Source: a bacterium (GTDB taxonomy: Bacteria; Cyanobacteriota; Vampirovibrionia; Obscuribacterales; Obscuribacteraceae). Taken from it: a stretch of DNA of 22,031 nucleotides. Location: NCBI GenBank assembly GCA_030431355.1, contig JAUIJG010000025.1, forward strand, positions 1 through 22,031, in the 5' to 3' direction. The position numbers were made by a program, and so were the translations under genes. Below are positions 1-6,446 of the stretch, piece after piece (the stretch's first letter is position 1; each line of letters begins with the position of its first letter). The notes beneath the pieces are model-generated. The model made no database searches. It saw only the letters and a program-made list of their open reading frames with translations, and was not told the origin of the DNA.

Positions 1-201
1 TATGACCGAATGCGAATAGTTCTTGAGGATACCCTGGAAGGAGACGGAAAGAGAAGCGAGGCTGAGGAAGAGCTTCTCAGAAGTGCTTTCGATTTCATTC
101 TGGGTAAGCGAAATAATCTTATTAGAGAGCTTGAGCAGCTAAAGGCTATTCTGCCTTACGGTTTCCGTCCTCTCCATATTAGTCAAGGGTTAGCAAATTA
201 A
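1..201 (+). CDS. 3' end of an unrecognised gene (5' truncated)
   Basis: The reading frame is open from the left edge of the window to the stop at 199-201. The first ATG, at position 10, need not be the real start, and I read this as the C-terminal part of a longer protein. About 66 residues are visible. They are mostly charged, with an acidic stretch (residues EAEEELL) and a probable amphipathic helix with heptad-like leucines (NNLIRELEQLKAIL). There is no signal peptide, membrane segment or recognised motif. It lies on the same strand as trxB but 140 bases upstream of it, so co-transcription is uncertain. I do not recognise the family and assign no function. Confidence 0.5.
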   Translation, partial: YDRMRIVLEDTLEGDGKRSEAEEELLRSAFDFILGKRNNLIRELEQLKAILPYGFRPLHISQGLAN

Positions 202-341
202 TAAGTTATCTTCAATCTCTGTGGCCCTGAGCTTCCGGCCCCCTACAATAAATAAGGAATGAAACCGAGGGTCTGCGTTCCTGCCGGATTACCTCTTTTC
301 AACCAGTGTCTTTTCTTATCTAATTACGGATCGACTAGCCC

Positions 342-1325
342 ATGCCTAAAAAGAAGAAAGTAACCATATTGGGATCAGGAGCAGCCGGACTGACAGCTGC
401 CATCTACGCCGCCAGGGCCAATTTGGAGCCCCTGGTGATCGAAGGATTGCAAGCAGGCGGTCAGCTGACCATTACTACCGATGTGGAGAACTTTCCCGGC
501 TTTCCTGATGGGATTATGGGACCCGAGTTGATGACAGCCATTCACAAACAGGCGGAAAGATTCGGAACCGATTTTATTTACGATAACGCCGAGTCCGTTG
601 ATCTCTCATCCCGTCCTTATGTGATCAAAACCAGTGAGCAGGAGATTCATACCGATGTTTTGATTGTATGCACGGGCGCATCCGCGAAGCTTCTCGGTCT
701 GGATTCCGAGAGTAAATTGATGGGCCATGGTGTGTCCGCCTGTGCTACTTGTGACGGTTTCTTCTTTAAAGACAAGAAGGTTTATGTGGTTGGTGGCGGA
801 GATACCGCCATGGAAGAAGCGATGTTCCTTACCCGCTTTGCCTCCTCCGTTACTTTGATCCACAGAAGAGAGCAATTCAGGGCATCGGCTATCATGTCCG
901 AACGGGCCCAACGTAACGACAAAGTCAACTTTATTCTCAATTCGGTCATCGAAGAGATTGGCGATGTTGAGGCCAATGAAGTTAAGTGGATCAAAATCAA
1001 GAATGTGCAAACCGGCGAAGTGGAAAAACTTGATGCAGATGGTGTTTTCATCGCCATCGGTCACCAGCCGAATACCGATCTGTTCAAAGGCCAGCTGGAG
1101 CTGGATGACAATGGATATATCGTCACCGAAGGCGAAAGTGTGAAGACCAAATTCAAAGGTGTGTTTGCCGCCGGAGATGTGATGGACAGTGTCTATCGAC
1201 AGGCTGTAACCGCTGCTGGTACCGGATGTAGGGCAGCTCTTGAAGCTCAGTGGCTGATTGAAAATGAAGAAGCTGAAGCTGAGATGTCCGATGAAAAAAA
1301 AACGGCTGAAGCCGTAAGCAAGTAA
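342..1325 (+). CDS. trxB: thioredoxin-disulfide reductase
   Basis: This cytoplasmic flavoenzyme would pass electrons from NADPH through FAD and a redox-active disulfide to thioredoxin. The 327-residue protein shows the full low-molecular-weight TrxB layout. The FAD-binding GSGAAG sits at residues 11-16, the active-site Cys134-Ala-Thr-Cys137 follows Ser-Ala, the NADPH-binding GGGDTA is at 151-156, and HRREQFRAS (172-180) recognises the 2'-phosphate. The second FAD motif GVFAAGD lies near the C-terminus. A short Glu/Lys/Ala-rich tail of about 20 residues extends past the usual end. No strong Shine-Dalgarno sequence precedes the ATG. The next gene starts five bases after the stop, so the two are probably co-transcribed. 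No thioredoxin gene is in the window, although the DUF255 protein downstream carries a thioredoxin fold. Confidence 0.96.
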   Translation: MPKKKKVTILGSGAAGLTAAIYAARANLEPLVIEGLQAGGQLTITTDVENFPGFPDGIMGPELMTAIHKQAERFGTDFIYDNAESVDLSSRPYVIKTSEQEIHTDVLIVCTGASAKLLGLDSESKLMGHGVSACATCDGFFFKDKKVYVVGGGDTAMEEAMFLTRFASSVTLIHRREQFRASAIMSERAQRNDKVNFILNSVIEEIGDVEANEVKWIKIKNVQTGEVEKLDADGVFIAIGHQPNTDLFKGQLELDDNGYIVTEGESVKTKFKGVFAAGDVMDSVYRQAVTAAGTGCRAALEAQWLIENEEAEAEMSDEKKTAEAVSK

Positions 1326-1330
1326 ATAAA

Positions 1331-2092
1331 ATGAGCCAGGGAGTGGAATTCGCCCATCAGACCGATGCGAATCAGAGTCAGACGGAAGCTAATGTTGGCA
1401 GTGGTTTAATCCCTCGTGTTCGGAACCTGATTCTAGAACACCCTGTGAGCAAACATGAATGGTTTAGCTCCATGGAAGGGGCAAAGGCGCCTGAGCTGTT
1501 CAACTTGCTGATGAACTATGACGCCCACGCCACTCTTTTACGCAGGCTCTTGCTCAAAGCAGCCACTCTGATGCCTGAGCCGGCTGTCGGATTTATTTTG
1601 GAAAATGTTCGCAATGAGTATGGTAACGGCGATTATCGAAGAGCTCATCAGAAGCAACTTCTAAATTTGGTTGATTGTCTGGTTGAAAAACATTGCGGTG
1701 GTATTCGTCCCGAAGTCACCATCTGCGATGGCGTTAGGCAATACATGGCGGAAGTTCAGACTTTCTACTTTCCGGAAGAAGGACTATTTGCCGATGAAGA
1801 GCGGCCGCTTATTTCGGCTGGCGCGATCACCGCTACAGAAGTTCTGGCTCTGGAAGAGTTCAAGGCTTTGCAGTTAGCATTTGAGCCATTTGGGCTTGCG
1901 GACCATATCTGGTTCGATCATGTCAATATAGAAGCTGAACACGCAGATGAGTCTATGGATCTGGTTGCTTACTTCCTTCGGGAGGACCAAGAGTCTCTTG
2001 CCTCCATAGAGATAGGTATCGGCGGTGTTCTTATGTGCAACACTAGTCTCTATGATGGATTTCTTCAGTCTGTCAGACGGGATCGGATCTGA
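1331..2092 (+). CDS. haem-oxygenase-fold iron-containing redox enzyme (Haem_oxygenas_2 / CADD-like)
   Basis: This 253-residue protein looks like a member of the haem-oxygenase-like diiron oxidase/oxygenase group (Pfam Haem_oxygenas_2, the clan that includes TenA, PqqC and chlamydial CADD). Visible family marks are the helix ending in ENVRNEYGNGDYRRAH, with Glu91, Glu96 and His106, and the later His197-x3-Glu201-x2-His204. These acidic and histidine residues are candidate iron ligands. The first 25 or so residues are polar (Gln/Asn/Thr) and probably disordered. Known relatives carry out oxidative reactions on small molecules or act as self-sacrificing cofactor enzymes. The substrate here cannot be read from sequence. 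The gene starts five bases after trxB and ends 17 bases before the glycosyltransferase, so it is probably part of the same transcript. Family call is fairly secure, reaction unknown. Confidence 0.75.
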   Translation: MSQGVEFAHQTDANQSQTEANVGSGLIPRVRNLILEHPVSKHEWFSSMEGAKAPELFNLLMNYDAHATLLRRLLLKAATLMPEPAVGFILENVRNEYGNGDYRRAHQKQLLNLVDCLVEKHCGGIRPEVTICDGVRQYMAEVQTFYFPEEGLFADEERPLISAGAITATEVLALEEFKALQLAFEPFGLADHIWFDHVNIEAEHADESMDLVAYFLREDQESLASIEIGIGGVLMCNTSLYDGFLQSVRRDRI

Positions 2093-2109
2093 GTTTATCC
2101 ATAATTCCG

Positions 2110-2697
2110 ATGTACGAGATCAAGAGCAATCTGGATAGCAAGCTTTCCCTCCTGGCAGTGGAAGGCAAACATGTGGCCATGCTTACACGCTGGTTCTCTC
2201 CGGATGGTGGACTGGAGCTATACACTTACCGCCTTGTGGAGCGCTTACTGGAACGTGGTCTCAAAGTGACTGTAGTTTGCGAAGAGAGTCACAGTGATTT
2301 TGAACATGAAAACCTGAGAGTTGTCGATTACGGTGCTCCTTTCAAAAAGATCTCAAAAGGGGATCGATATAGATATGCTTTCCGGAAAACCAGAGAAGTT
2401 CTGGATCGGCTGGAGGACATCGATCTTGTCCATTCCCAACAACTGCCGTCTTCCCGCCATGATCTGGTCACATTTCACAATCACACCGTAAACAGACTGA
2501 CCAATACGGGGCGAAGCTTTGAAAAGGTGGTGAATCAAGTTAAAACAAGCTTTACCGACCGCTACCAGACAAAGATGTTGTTCGACAGAAGGCTTTGCCT
2601 GGAGTCAAAATGTAGAATTTTTGTCTCTTCCATCGAGCAAGAAGAATACTATCGCGAGTTTAAGCTTGGCGGCCGGGGGCGAGAGAGGAGTCTCTAG
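2110..2697 (+). CDS. glycosyltransferase family 4-like protein, N-terminal half (frameshifted)
   Basis: This 195-residue frame encodes the N-terminal Rossmann domain of a GT-B glycosyltransferase. It has AMLTRWFSPDGGLELYTY (glycine loop of the acceptor domain), then VTVVCEE, DLVHSQQLP and VTFHNHTVNRL, a layout like WaaG-type and other GT4 enzymes. It ends with FVSSIEQEEYYREF, the helix that normally leads into the linker before the sugar-nucleotide-binding domain. After that helix the frame runs into a run of five G (2675-2679) and stops at 2695-2697. The C-terminal domain continues at once in another frame (next entry). Together the halves would make about 394 residues, a normal GT4 length, so this is one gene broken by a frameshift (mutation or assembly error). 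Donor and acceptor are unknown. No clear Shine-Dalgarno sequence precedes the ATG. Confidence 0.75.
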   Translation: MYEIKSNLDSKLSLLAVEGKHVAMLTRWFSPDGGLELYTYRLVERLLERGLKVTVVCEESHSDFEHENLRVVDYGAPFKKISKGDRYRYAFRKTREVLDRLEDIDLVHSQQLPSSRHDLVTFHNHTVNRLTNTGRSFEKVVNQVKTSFTDRYQTKMLFDRRLCLESKCRIFVSSIEQEEYYREFKLGGRGRERSL

Positions 2698-2723
2698 TCG
2701 ATTCGGCAGAGAATCAGTCAGGC

Positions 2724-3293
2724 ATGGTGGAGTACGAGAGGGTGGAGCGTTTTCCATTTCTGTTCGTTGGTAAAGGCTACAGAATGAAAGGTCTGGATAT
2801 TCTTTTTAAGGCCTGCCGATTACTGAAGAGCTGGGGGAAGGACTTTGTCCTTAATGTGGCGGGGCTGGAGAAGAAGCCTATCCTGAGAGCTGCCTTGCTG
2901 CGCTACAAAATCGATGACTGTGTCAGCTTCAAAGGCTACGTGTCGGACATGGAATCTGTTTTTAATCAGTCCTATGTGATTGTTACTCCTTCTCGTCTGG
3001 AGTCTTTCGGAATGGCGCCATTGCAGGCAATGAGACACGGATTGGTACCCCTGGTCAGTAGAGTCAGTGGAATTTCAGAGATTATAGATAATGGTGTGGA
3101 TGGACTGATTCTGGAAGACCATCTCGATCACAGGGAGTTGGCCACCCAGATGAGAAGATTGATAGAAGACGAAGAGCTTCTAAAGACTTGTTCCAATCAG
3201 GCAAAGAGAAAAGCTGAGATGTTTACCTGGGGTAGAACCGCCGATGCTACCATTTTTGCCTACCAGAATGTTTTGTCCATTTTGAGAACATAA
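2724..3293 (+). CDS. glycosyltransferase family 4-like protein, C-terminal half (Glycos_transf_1 domain)
   Basis: This 189-residue frame carries the nucleotide-sugar-binding domain of a GT4 enzyme. It begins FPFLFVGKGYRMKGLD, the typical first strand and K-G-L-D of the family, continues with VSFKGYV, then PSRLESFGMAPLQAM, then SGISEIIDNGVDGLIL. In the family's E-x7-E motif the first Glu is present (Glu93) but the second is Gln101. The frame is open upstream to 2664, with no need for the ATG at 2724, and lies in the -1 frame relative to the N-terminal half. It therefore looks like the other half of the same gene and not an independent start; no convincing ribosome-binding site precedes the ATG. 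The usual YPGVD-like linker motif is not visible in any frame, so the junction may hold more than one change. Confidence 0.72.
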   Translation: MVEYERVERFPFLFVGKGYRMKGLDILFKACRLLKSWGKDFVLNVAGLEKKPILRAALLRYKIDDCVSFKGYVSDMESVFNQSYVIVTPSRLESFGMAPLQAMRHGLVPLVSRVSGISEIIDNGVDGLILEDHLDHRELATQMRRLIEDEELLKTCSNQAKRKAEMFTWGRTADATIFAYQNVLSILRT

Positions 3294-3316
3294 GAGCGAT
3301 TAGAGTTTCGAATTTA

Positions 3317-3325
3317 GAGGAGGGG
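3317..3325 (+). promoter_or_regulatory. ribosome-binding site fixing a TTG start for the DUF255 gene
   Basis: A purine-rich GAGGAGGGG lies four bases before the TTG at 3330. It is the strongest Shine-Dalgarno match on the left side of the window, and it supports the unusual start codon. Confidence 0.7.
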
Positions 3326-3329
3326 CGTT

Positions 3330-5456
3330 TTGTCCAAGGATAGTAAGACAGCAAACAGACTGGTAAATGAGACCAGCACCTATCTTCTACAGCACGCTTA
3401 CAACCCGGTCGATTGGTATCCCTGGTCACCAGAGGCGCTGGACCGCTCCAGAGAGGAAGAGAAGCCGATACTTCTTTCGATAGGTTATTCGGCCTGCCAC
3501 TGGTGCCATGTGATGGAACATGAATCTTTTGAGGATGCGGAGACCGCTCAATTGATGAATGAGGAGTTCGTCAATATAAAAGTAGATCGCGAGGAGCGAA
3601 CCGACCTCGATGAAATCTATATGAAGGCGGTGCAGCTAATGACCGGTCACGGCGGTTGGCCGATGACAGTTTTTCTAACTCCGGAATTGAAACCAATCTT
3701 CGCAGGGACATATTTCCCTCCCGACGATCGGCACGGCATGCCATCGTTTAAGAAGATATTGACCGGTGTCTCCAGGGCCTGGAAGGAAAAGCGTCCGGAT
3801 GTATTGAAGAGCGCTGATGAAGTCACCGAGCACTTAAGAAAGTTTGAGAGTATGGGTGATTTGAAATCCGCAGTGGATATTCCGAACAACCCTGATGAGG
3901 GCACTTTTGAGAGAAAGATGCTGGCCGAGGCTTTTTCCAGGTTATATACACATTTTGATCAAGTATGGGGCGGCATAGGTAGTCAGCCGAAATTCCCCCA
4001 GCCTTTTTGTCTGGAGTTGGCCATGAGGCTTCTTGCGGCGCCGGATGCGGATGAGTCTTCGAAGAAGCAGGCCAGAGAGTTCCTCACCACCAGTCTTGAT
4101 AAAATGGCGTTTGGCGGTATTCACGACCATCTTGGTGGTGGCTTCGCTCGCTATTCGGTGGATCGAAAGTGGTTGATCCCCCACTTCGAAAAAATGCTTT
4201 ATGACAACGCTCTTTTAAGCTCAATCTATTTTGATGCTTTTAGAATTGAGAAGAATACTTATTGGCTGGAAGTGGCCGAGGGAATTCTAGAATTCGTAAA
4301 CAGAGAGTTGAGCACTGAGGATGGTGCATTTTATTCCAGTCTTGATGCTGACAGCGAGGGCAAAGAGGGCGAATTTTATGTTTGGACCCCTGCCCAGATA
4401 AGAGCCTGTCTCTCGGAGGATGATGCCCGGTTGTTCATGCGGGCATATGGAGTTGTCGAGGGCGGGAATTTCGAAGAGGGTAAAAGTGCTGTCAACATTT
4501 TGATGTCTCCAGAAGACCTTGCCTCGGACCTGGAGATGACCCTGGAAGAGTTCCAGAAGAAGAGCAAGGAGATTAGAGCGATTCTCCTGGCTGAAAGAGA
4601 AAAGCGGGTAAGGCCGGGAAGAGACGAAAAGGTCTTGACCAGCTGGAACAGTCTGATGATTACAGGTTTTGTGGCCGGCTACAAGGCGACAGGCTCTGTC
4701 GCATACAAAGAACGAGCGGTGAAAGCTGCCCGTTTCATCGTCGACAATCTGCTTAAGATAGAGTCTGGGTCAGTGAAAAAGACTCTTCTTAGAACCTGGG
4801 GCCGGGGCAAGGCTAAACTAAACGGCTATCTCGATGATTACGCTTACTTCGTCCAGGCTTTATTAGATCTGGCCGAGATTGACCCGGAGCCTCTCTGGCT
4901 TGAGCTCGCTCTTGAATTGACGGAGAGCTCTTTTGAGAAATTCTATGATGAGGAGGCCGGCGGCTTTTTCTACACGGAAGATGATCAAAAAGATCTGGTG
5001 CTCAGACCAAGGTCCCATTTTGACGGCTCGGTTCCTTCCGGCTCTTCGGTCACTGTCAGTAATCTTTTGCGCTTGCATAAGATAACCGATAGAGAAAAGT
5101 ATTTGAAAGTGAGCGGGATCGTCTTTGGTATCTATGGCGATATCATGTTTAATAGACCCGAACAGTTTGCCAATCTTCTCTCGGCCCTGGATCGATATCT
5201 GGATTCGGGCAGAGAGATTGTTCTCGTCTCTACTGAAAACAGCAGCGCCAGCCAGGAGTATCTGAACAAAATTCATGCTGGTTATAGACCCAACGATGTG
5301 GTGGTGGTAAGTGATGCGACCCATAAGTATGGCGAGGAATTGAAATTGCTGGAAGACCGGCAACCTTTGAATGACAAGCCCACAGTCTATATCTGCGAAA
5401 ATTTTGCTTGTAAAGAGCCTGTCGCCAGTCTTGAGAAACTGGCTGAGGTTCTATAA
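3330..5456 (+). CDS. thioredoxin domain-containing protein of the YyaL/DUF255 family
   Basis: This 708-residue protein belongs to the DUF255 family (Bacillus YyaL, animal SPATA20). An N-terminal thioredoxin-like domain (about 1-165) carries the signature [19 protein letters not shown] with Cys56 and Cys59, and [12 protein letters not shown] long (alpha/alpha)-barrel-like region follows, with [27 protein letters not shown], and [20 protein letters not shown]. The C-terminus has the family's [12 protein letters not shown] segment. The length is normal and the protein has no signal peptide, so it is probably cytoplasmic. Its biochemical role is not established; the fold suggests disulfide chemistry combined with a sugar-epimerase-like barrel. 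The start is TTG at 3330, chosen because GAGGAGGGG at 3317-3325 is an excellent Shine-Dalgarno sequence and no in-frame ATG precedes the NRLVNE signature. It follows the glycosyltransferase by 36 bases. Confidence 0.9.
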   Translation: MSKDSKTANRLVNETSTYLLQHAYNPVDWYPWSPEALDRSREEEKPILLSIGYSACHWCHVMEHESFEDAETAQLMNEEFVNIKVDREERTDLDEIYMKAVQLMTGHGGWPMTVFLTPELKPIFAGTYFPPDDRHGMPSFKKILTGVSRAWKEKRPDVLKSADEVTEHLRKFESMGDLKSAVDIPNNPDEGTFERKMLAEAFSRLYTHFDQVWGGIGSQPKFPQPFCLELAMRLLAAPDADESSKKQAREFLTTSLDKMAFGGIHDHLGGGFARYSVDRKWLIPHFEKMLYDNALLSSIYFDAFRIEKNTYWLEVAEGILEFVNRELSTEDGAFYSSLDADSEGKEGEFYVWTPAQIRACLSEDDARLFMRAYGVVEGGNFEEGKSAVNILMSPEDLASDLEMTLEEFQKKSKEIRAILLAEREKRVRPGRDEKVLTSWNSLMITGFVAGYKATGSVAYKERAVKAARFIVDNLLKIESGSVKKTLLRTWGRGKAKLNGYLDDYAYFVQALLDLAEIDPEPLWLELALELTESSFEKFYDEEAGGFFYTEDDQKDLVLRPRSHFDGSVPSGSSVTVSNLLRLHKITDREKYLKVSGIVFGIYGDIMFNRPEQFANLLSALDRYLDSGREIVLVSTENSSASQEYLNKIHAGYRPNDVVVVSDATHKYGEELKLLEDRQPLNDKPTVYICENFACKEPVASLEKLAEVL

Positions 5457-5505
5457 ATTAGAGTGGTTCTTTTGGATTTGCTAAGGGTATTGTCAGGGGG
5501 TGCAG

Positions 5506-5841
5506 ATGAAAGCTCAGGATAGAGATAGCTATCTTTCTATTTTGAAGAAAGCATCGAATAGACCGCTGGTTATTTGCCTTCTCTGGACAGTGGGCATTGG
5601 TGCCGCCGCCAGTTGTCTCATCGCTAAAGAATCGTCCATGACTGGAAAGTTAGAGGAGGTGGCCGTCTATCTCTCTTTTGCCGTGGTTTTCTTGTTGGGC
5701 GGTATTCTTGTTCTCTGGTATCAGATAAAAGCTCTCAACTTAAAGCTGGAAGCTGTCACGGCTTTGCTTGCTTTCGAGGAGAATAGCAAAGTCAAAGAAG
5801 ATACCGATGAGGACGAAAAAGAAGAAGAGGCGGATGATTAG
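5506..5841 (+). CDS. small membrane protein with two transmembrane helices and an acidic tail
   Basis: The protein has 111 residues from the ATG at 5506, preceded by AGGGGG (5495-5500). The GTG at 5500 would add two residues but overlaps that ribosome-binding site. Two hydrophobic helices are visible: the first contains PLVICLLWTVGIGAAASC and the second VAVYLSFAVVFLLGGILVLWY, joined by a short loop. A coiled segment (IKALNLKLEAVTALLAF) and a very acidic C-terminus of about 20 residues (Glu/Asp/Lys) follow. Both ends are probably cytoplasmic. No family is recognised. It is the last plus-strand gene of the left group, about 50 bases after the DUF255 gene, and its stop lies 8 bases from the stop of a convergent gene. 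Confidence 0.7.
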   Translation: MKAQDRDSYLSILKKASNRPLVICLLWTVGIGAAASCLIAKESSMTGKLEEVAVYLSFAVVFLLGGILVLWYQIKALNLKLEAVTALLAFEENSKVKEDTDEDEKEEEADD

Positions 5842-5849
5842 TCCGGACT

Positions 5850-6446
5850 TCATCTGATTTTCTTCACCGACTGATCCGTTTGCGACCAACGGTAGGTGGA
5901 TTTTTTACCGGCATCCGTCACCATAATCTCACCTGTAGAGGCGTTTTCGCCATCGACCAGTTTTATGCTTTTCCCTTTGAACTCTTTGAGACTCTTCATC
6001 TCAGCTCCTTCAAAGCCGAAGAGATCTCCTTCCGCCTTGCCCTTTGAATCTGTTTTAACCACCAGGACAACCGGCCTGTTCTTATAAGTAGAGTCTTTTA
6101 GCTCCACAAAACTAACCCGGGGTATGGGTTGCCATTTTGTACTCCAGATCAGATTCGGCAAGGCATCTTTGTTTTGCAGAAGTTCGAACACAACAACTCT
6201 GGAGTCCACATGATTCTTTTTCTTTAGATAAAAAGCCGCGAATTTGTAGCGGTGGCGCCCCGGCTCTGTCTCAAATATCTCTACCTTATCTACCTTCTTG
6301 CCGCCGGCTTCATCCTTTAGATACTGAGGCAGTTTTTGGAATTCGACCGTTCTTGTCTGCCCGGCCTGGGCCTGAGTCAGGGAACCAGAAAGAAAACAGG
6401 CCGAAGCGATAATTACCATTCGAATTGTTTTGGATTTAACCTTCAT
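5850..6446 (-). CDS. hypothetical exported protein
   Basis: This 198-residue protein has a clear signal peptide: a basic N-terminus (MKVKSKTIRM), a hydrophobic core (VIIASACFLSG) and a probable signal peptidase I site after AQA at residues 26-28. The Cys in ASAC lacks the usual Leu at -3, so a lipoprotein is less likely. The mature part is rich in Lys, Val and Phe with several predicted beta strands and no recognised domain. It ends TYRWSQTDQSVKKIR. The start is certain because GGAGGAGAAG lies just before the ATG. That ribosome-binding site lies inside the last codons of the upstream TPR-membrane protein, and the two frames overlap by 11 bases. The gene is therefore probably translationally coupled to it, and the two products may work together at the cell envelope. 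Confidence 0.75.
   Translation of the reverse strand: MKVKSKTIRMVIIASACFLSGSLTQAQAGQTRTVEFQKLPQYLKDEAGGKKVDKVEIFETEPGRHRYKFAAFYLKKKNHVDSRVVVFELLQNKDALPNLIWSTKWQPIPRVSFVELKDSTYKNRPVVLVVKTDSKGKAEGDLFGFEGAEMKSLKEFKGKSIKLVDGENASTGEIMVTDAGKKSTYRWSQTDQSVKKIR

Noticed and set aside
606..1064. 152-codon minus-strand frame inside trxB
   Set aside because: It is a shadow of trxB, which is intact with all cofactor motifs.
2674..2683. Programmed -1 frameshift site joining the glycosyltransferase halves
   Set aside because: The CCGGGGGC sequence is not a canonical X-XXY-YYZ heptamer in the needed frame, and I see no clear downstream stem. Mutation or missing base is simpler.
4863..5363. 166-codon minus-strand frame inside the DUF255 gene
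   Set aside because: The opposite strand encodes a complete conserved protein. This frame shows no domain and no start signal.
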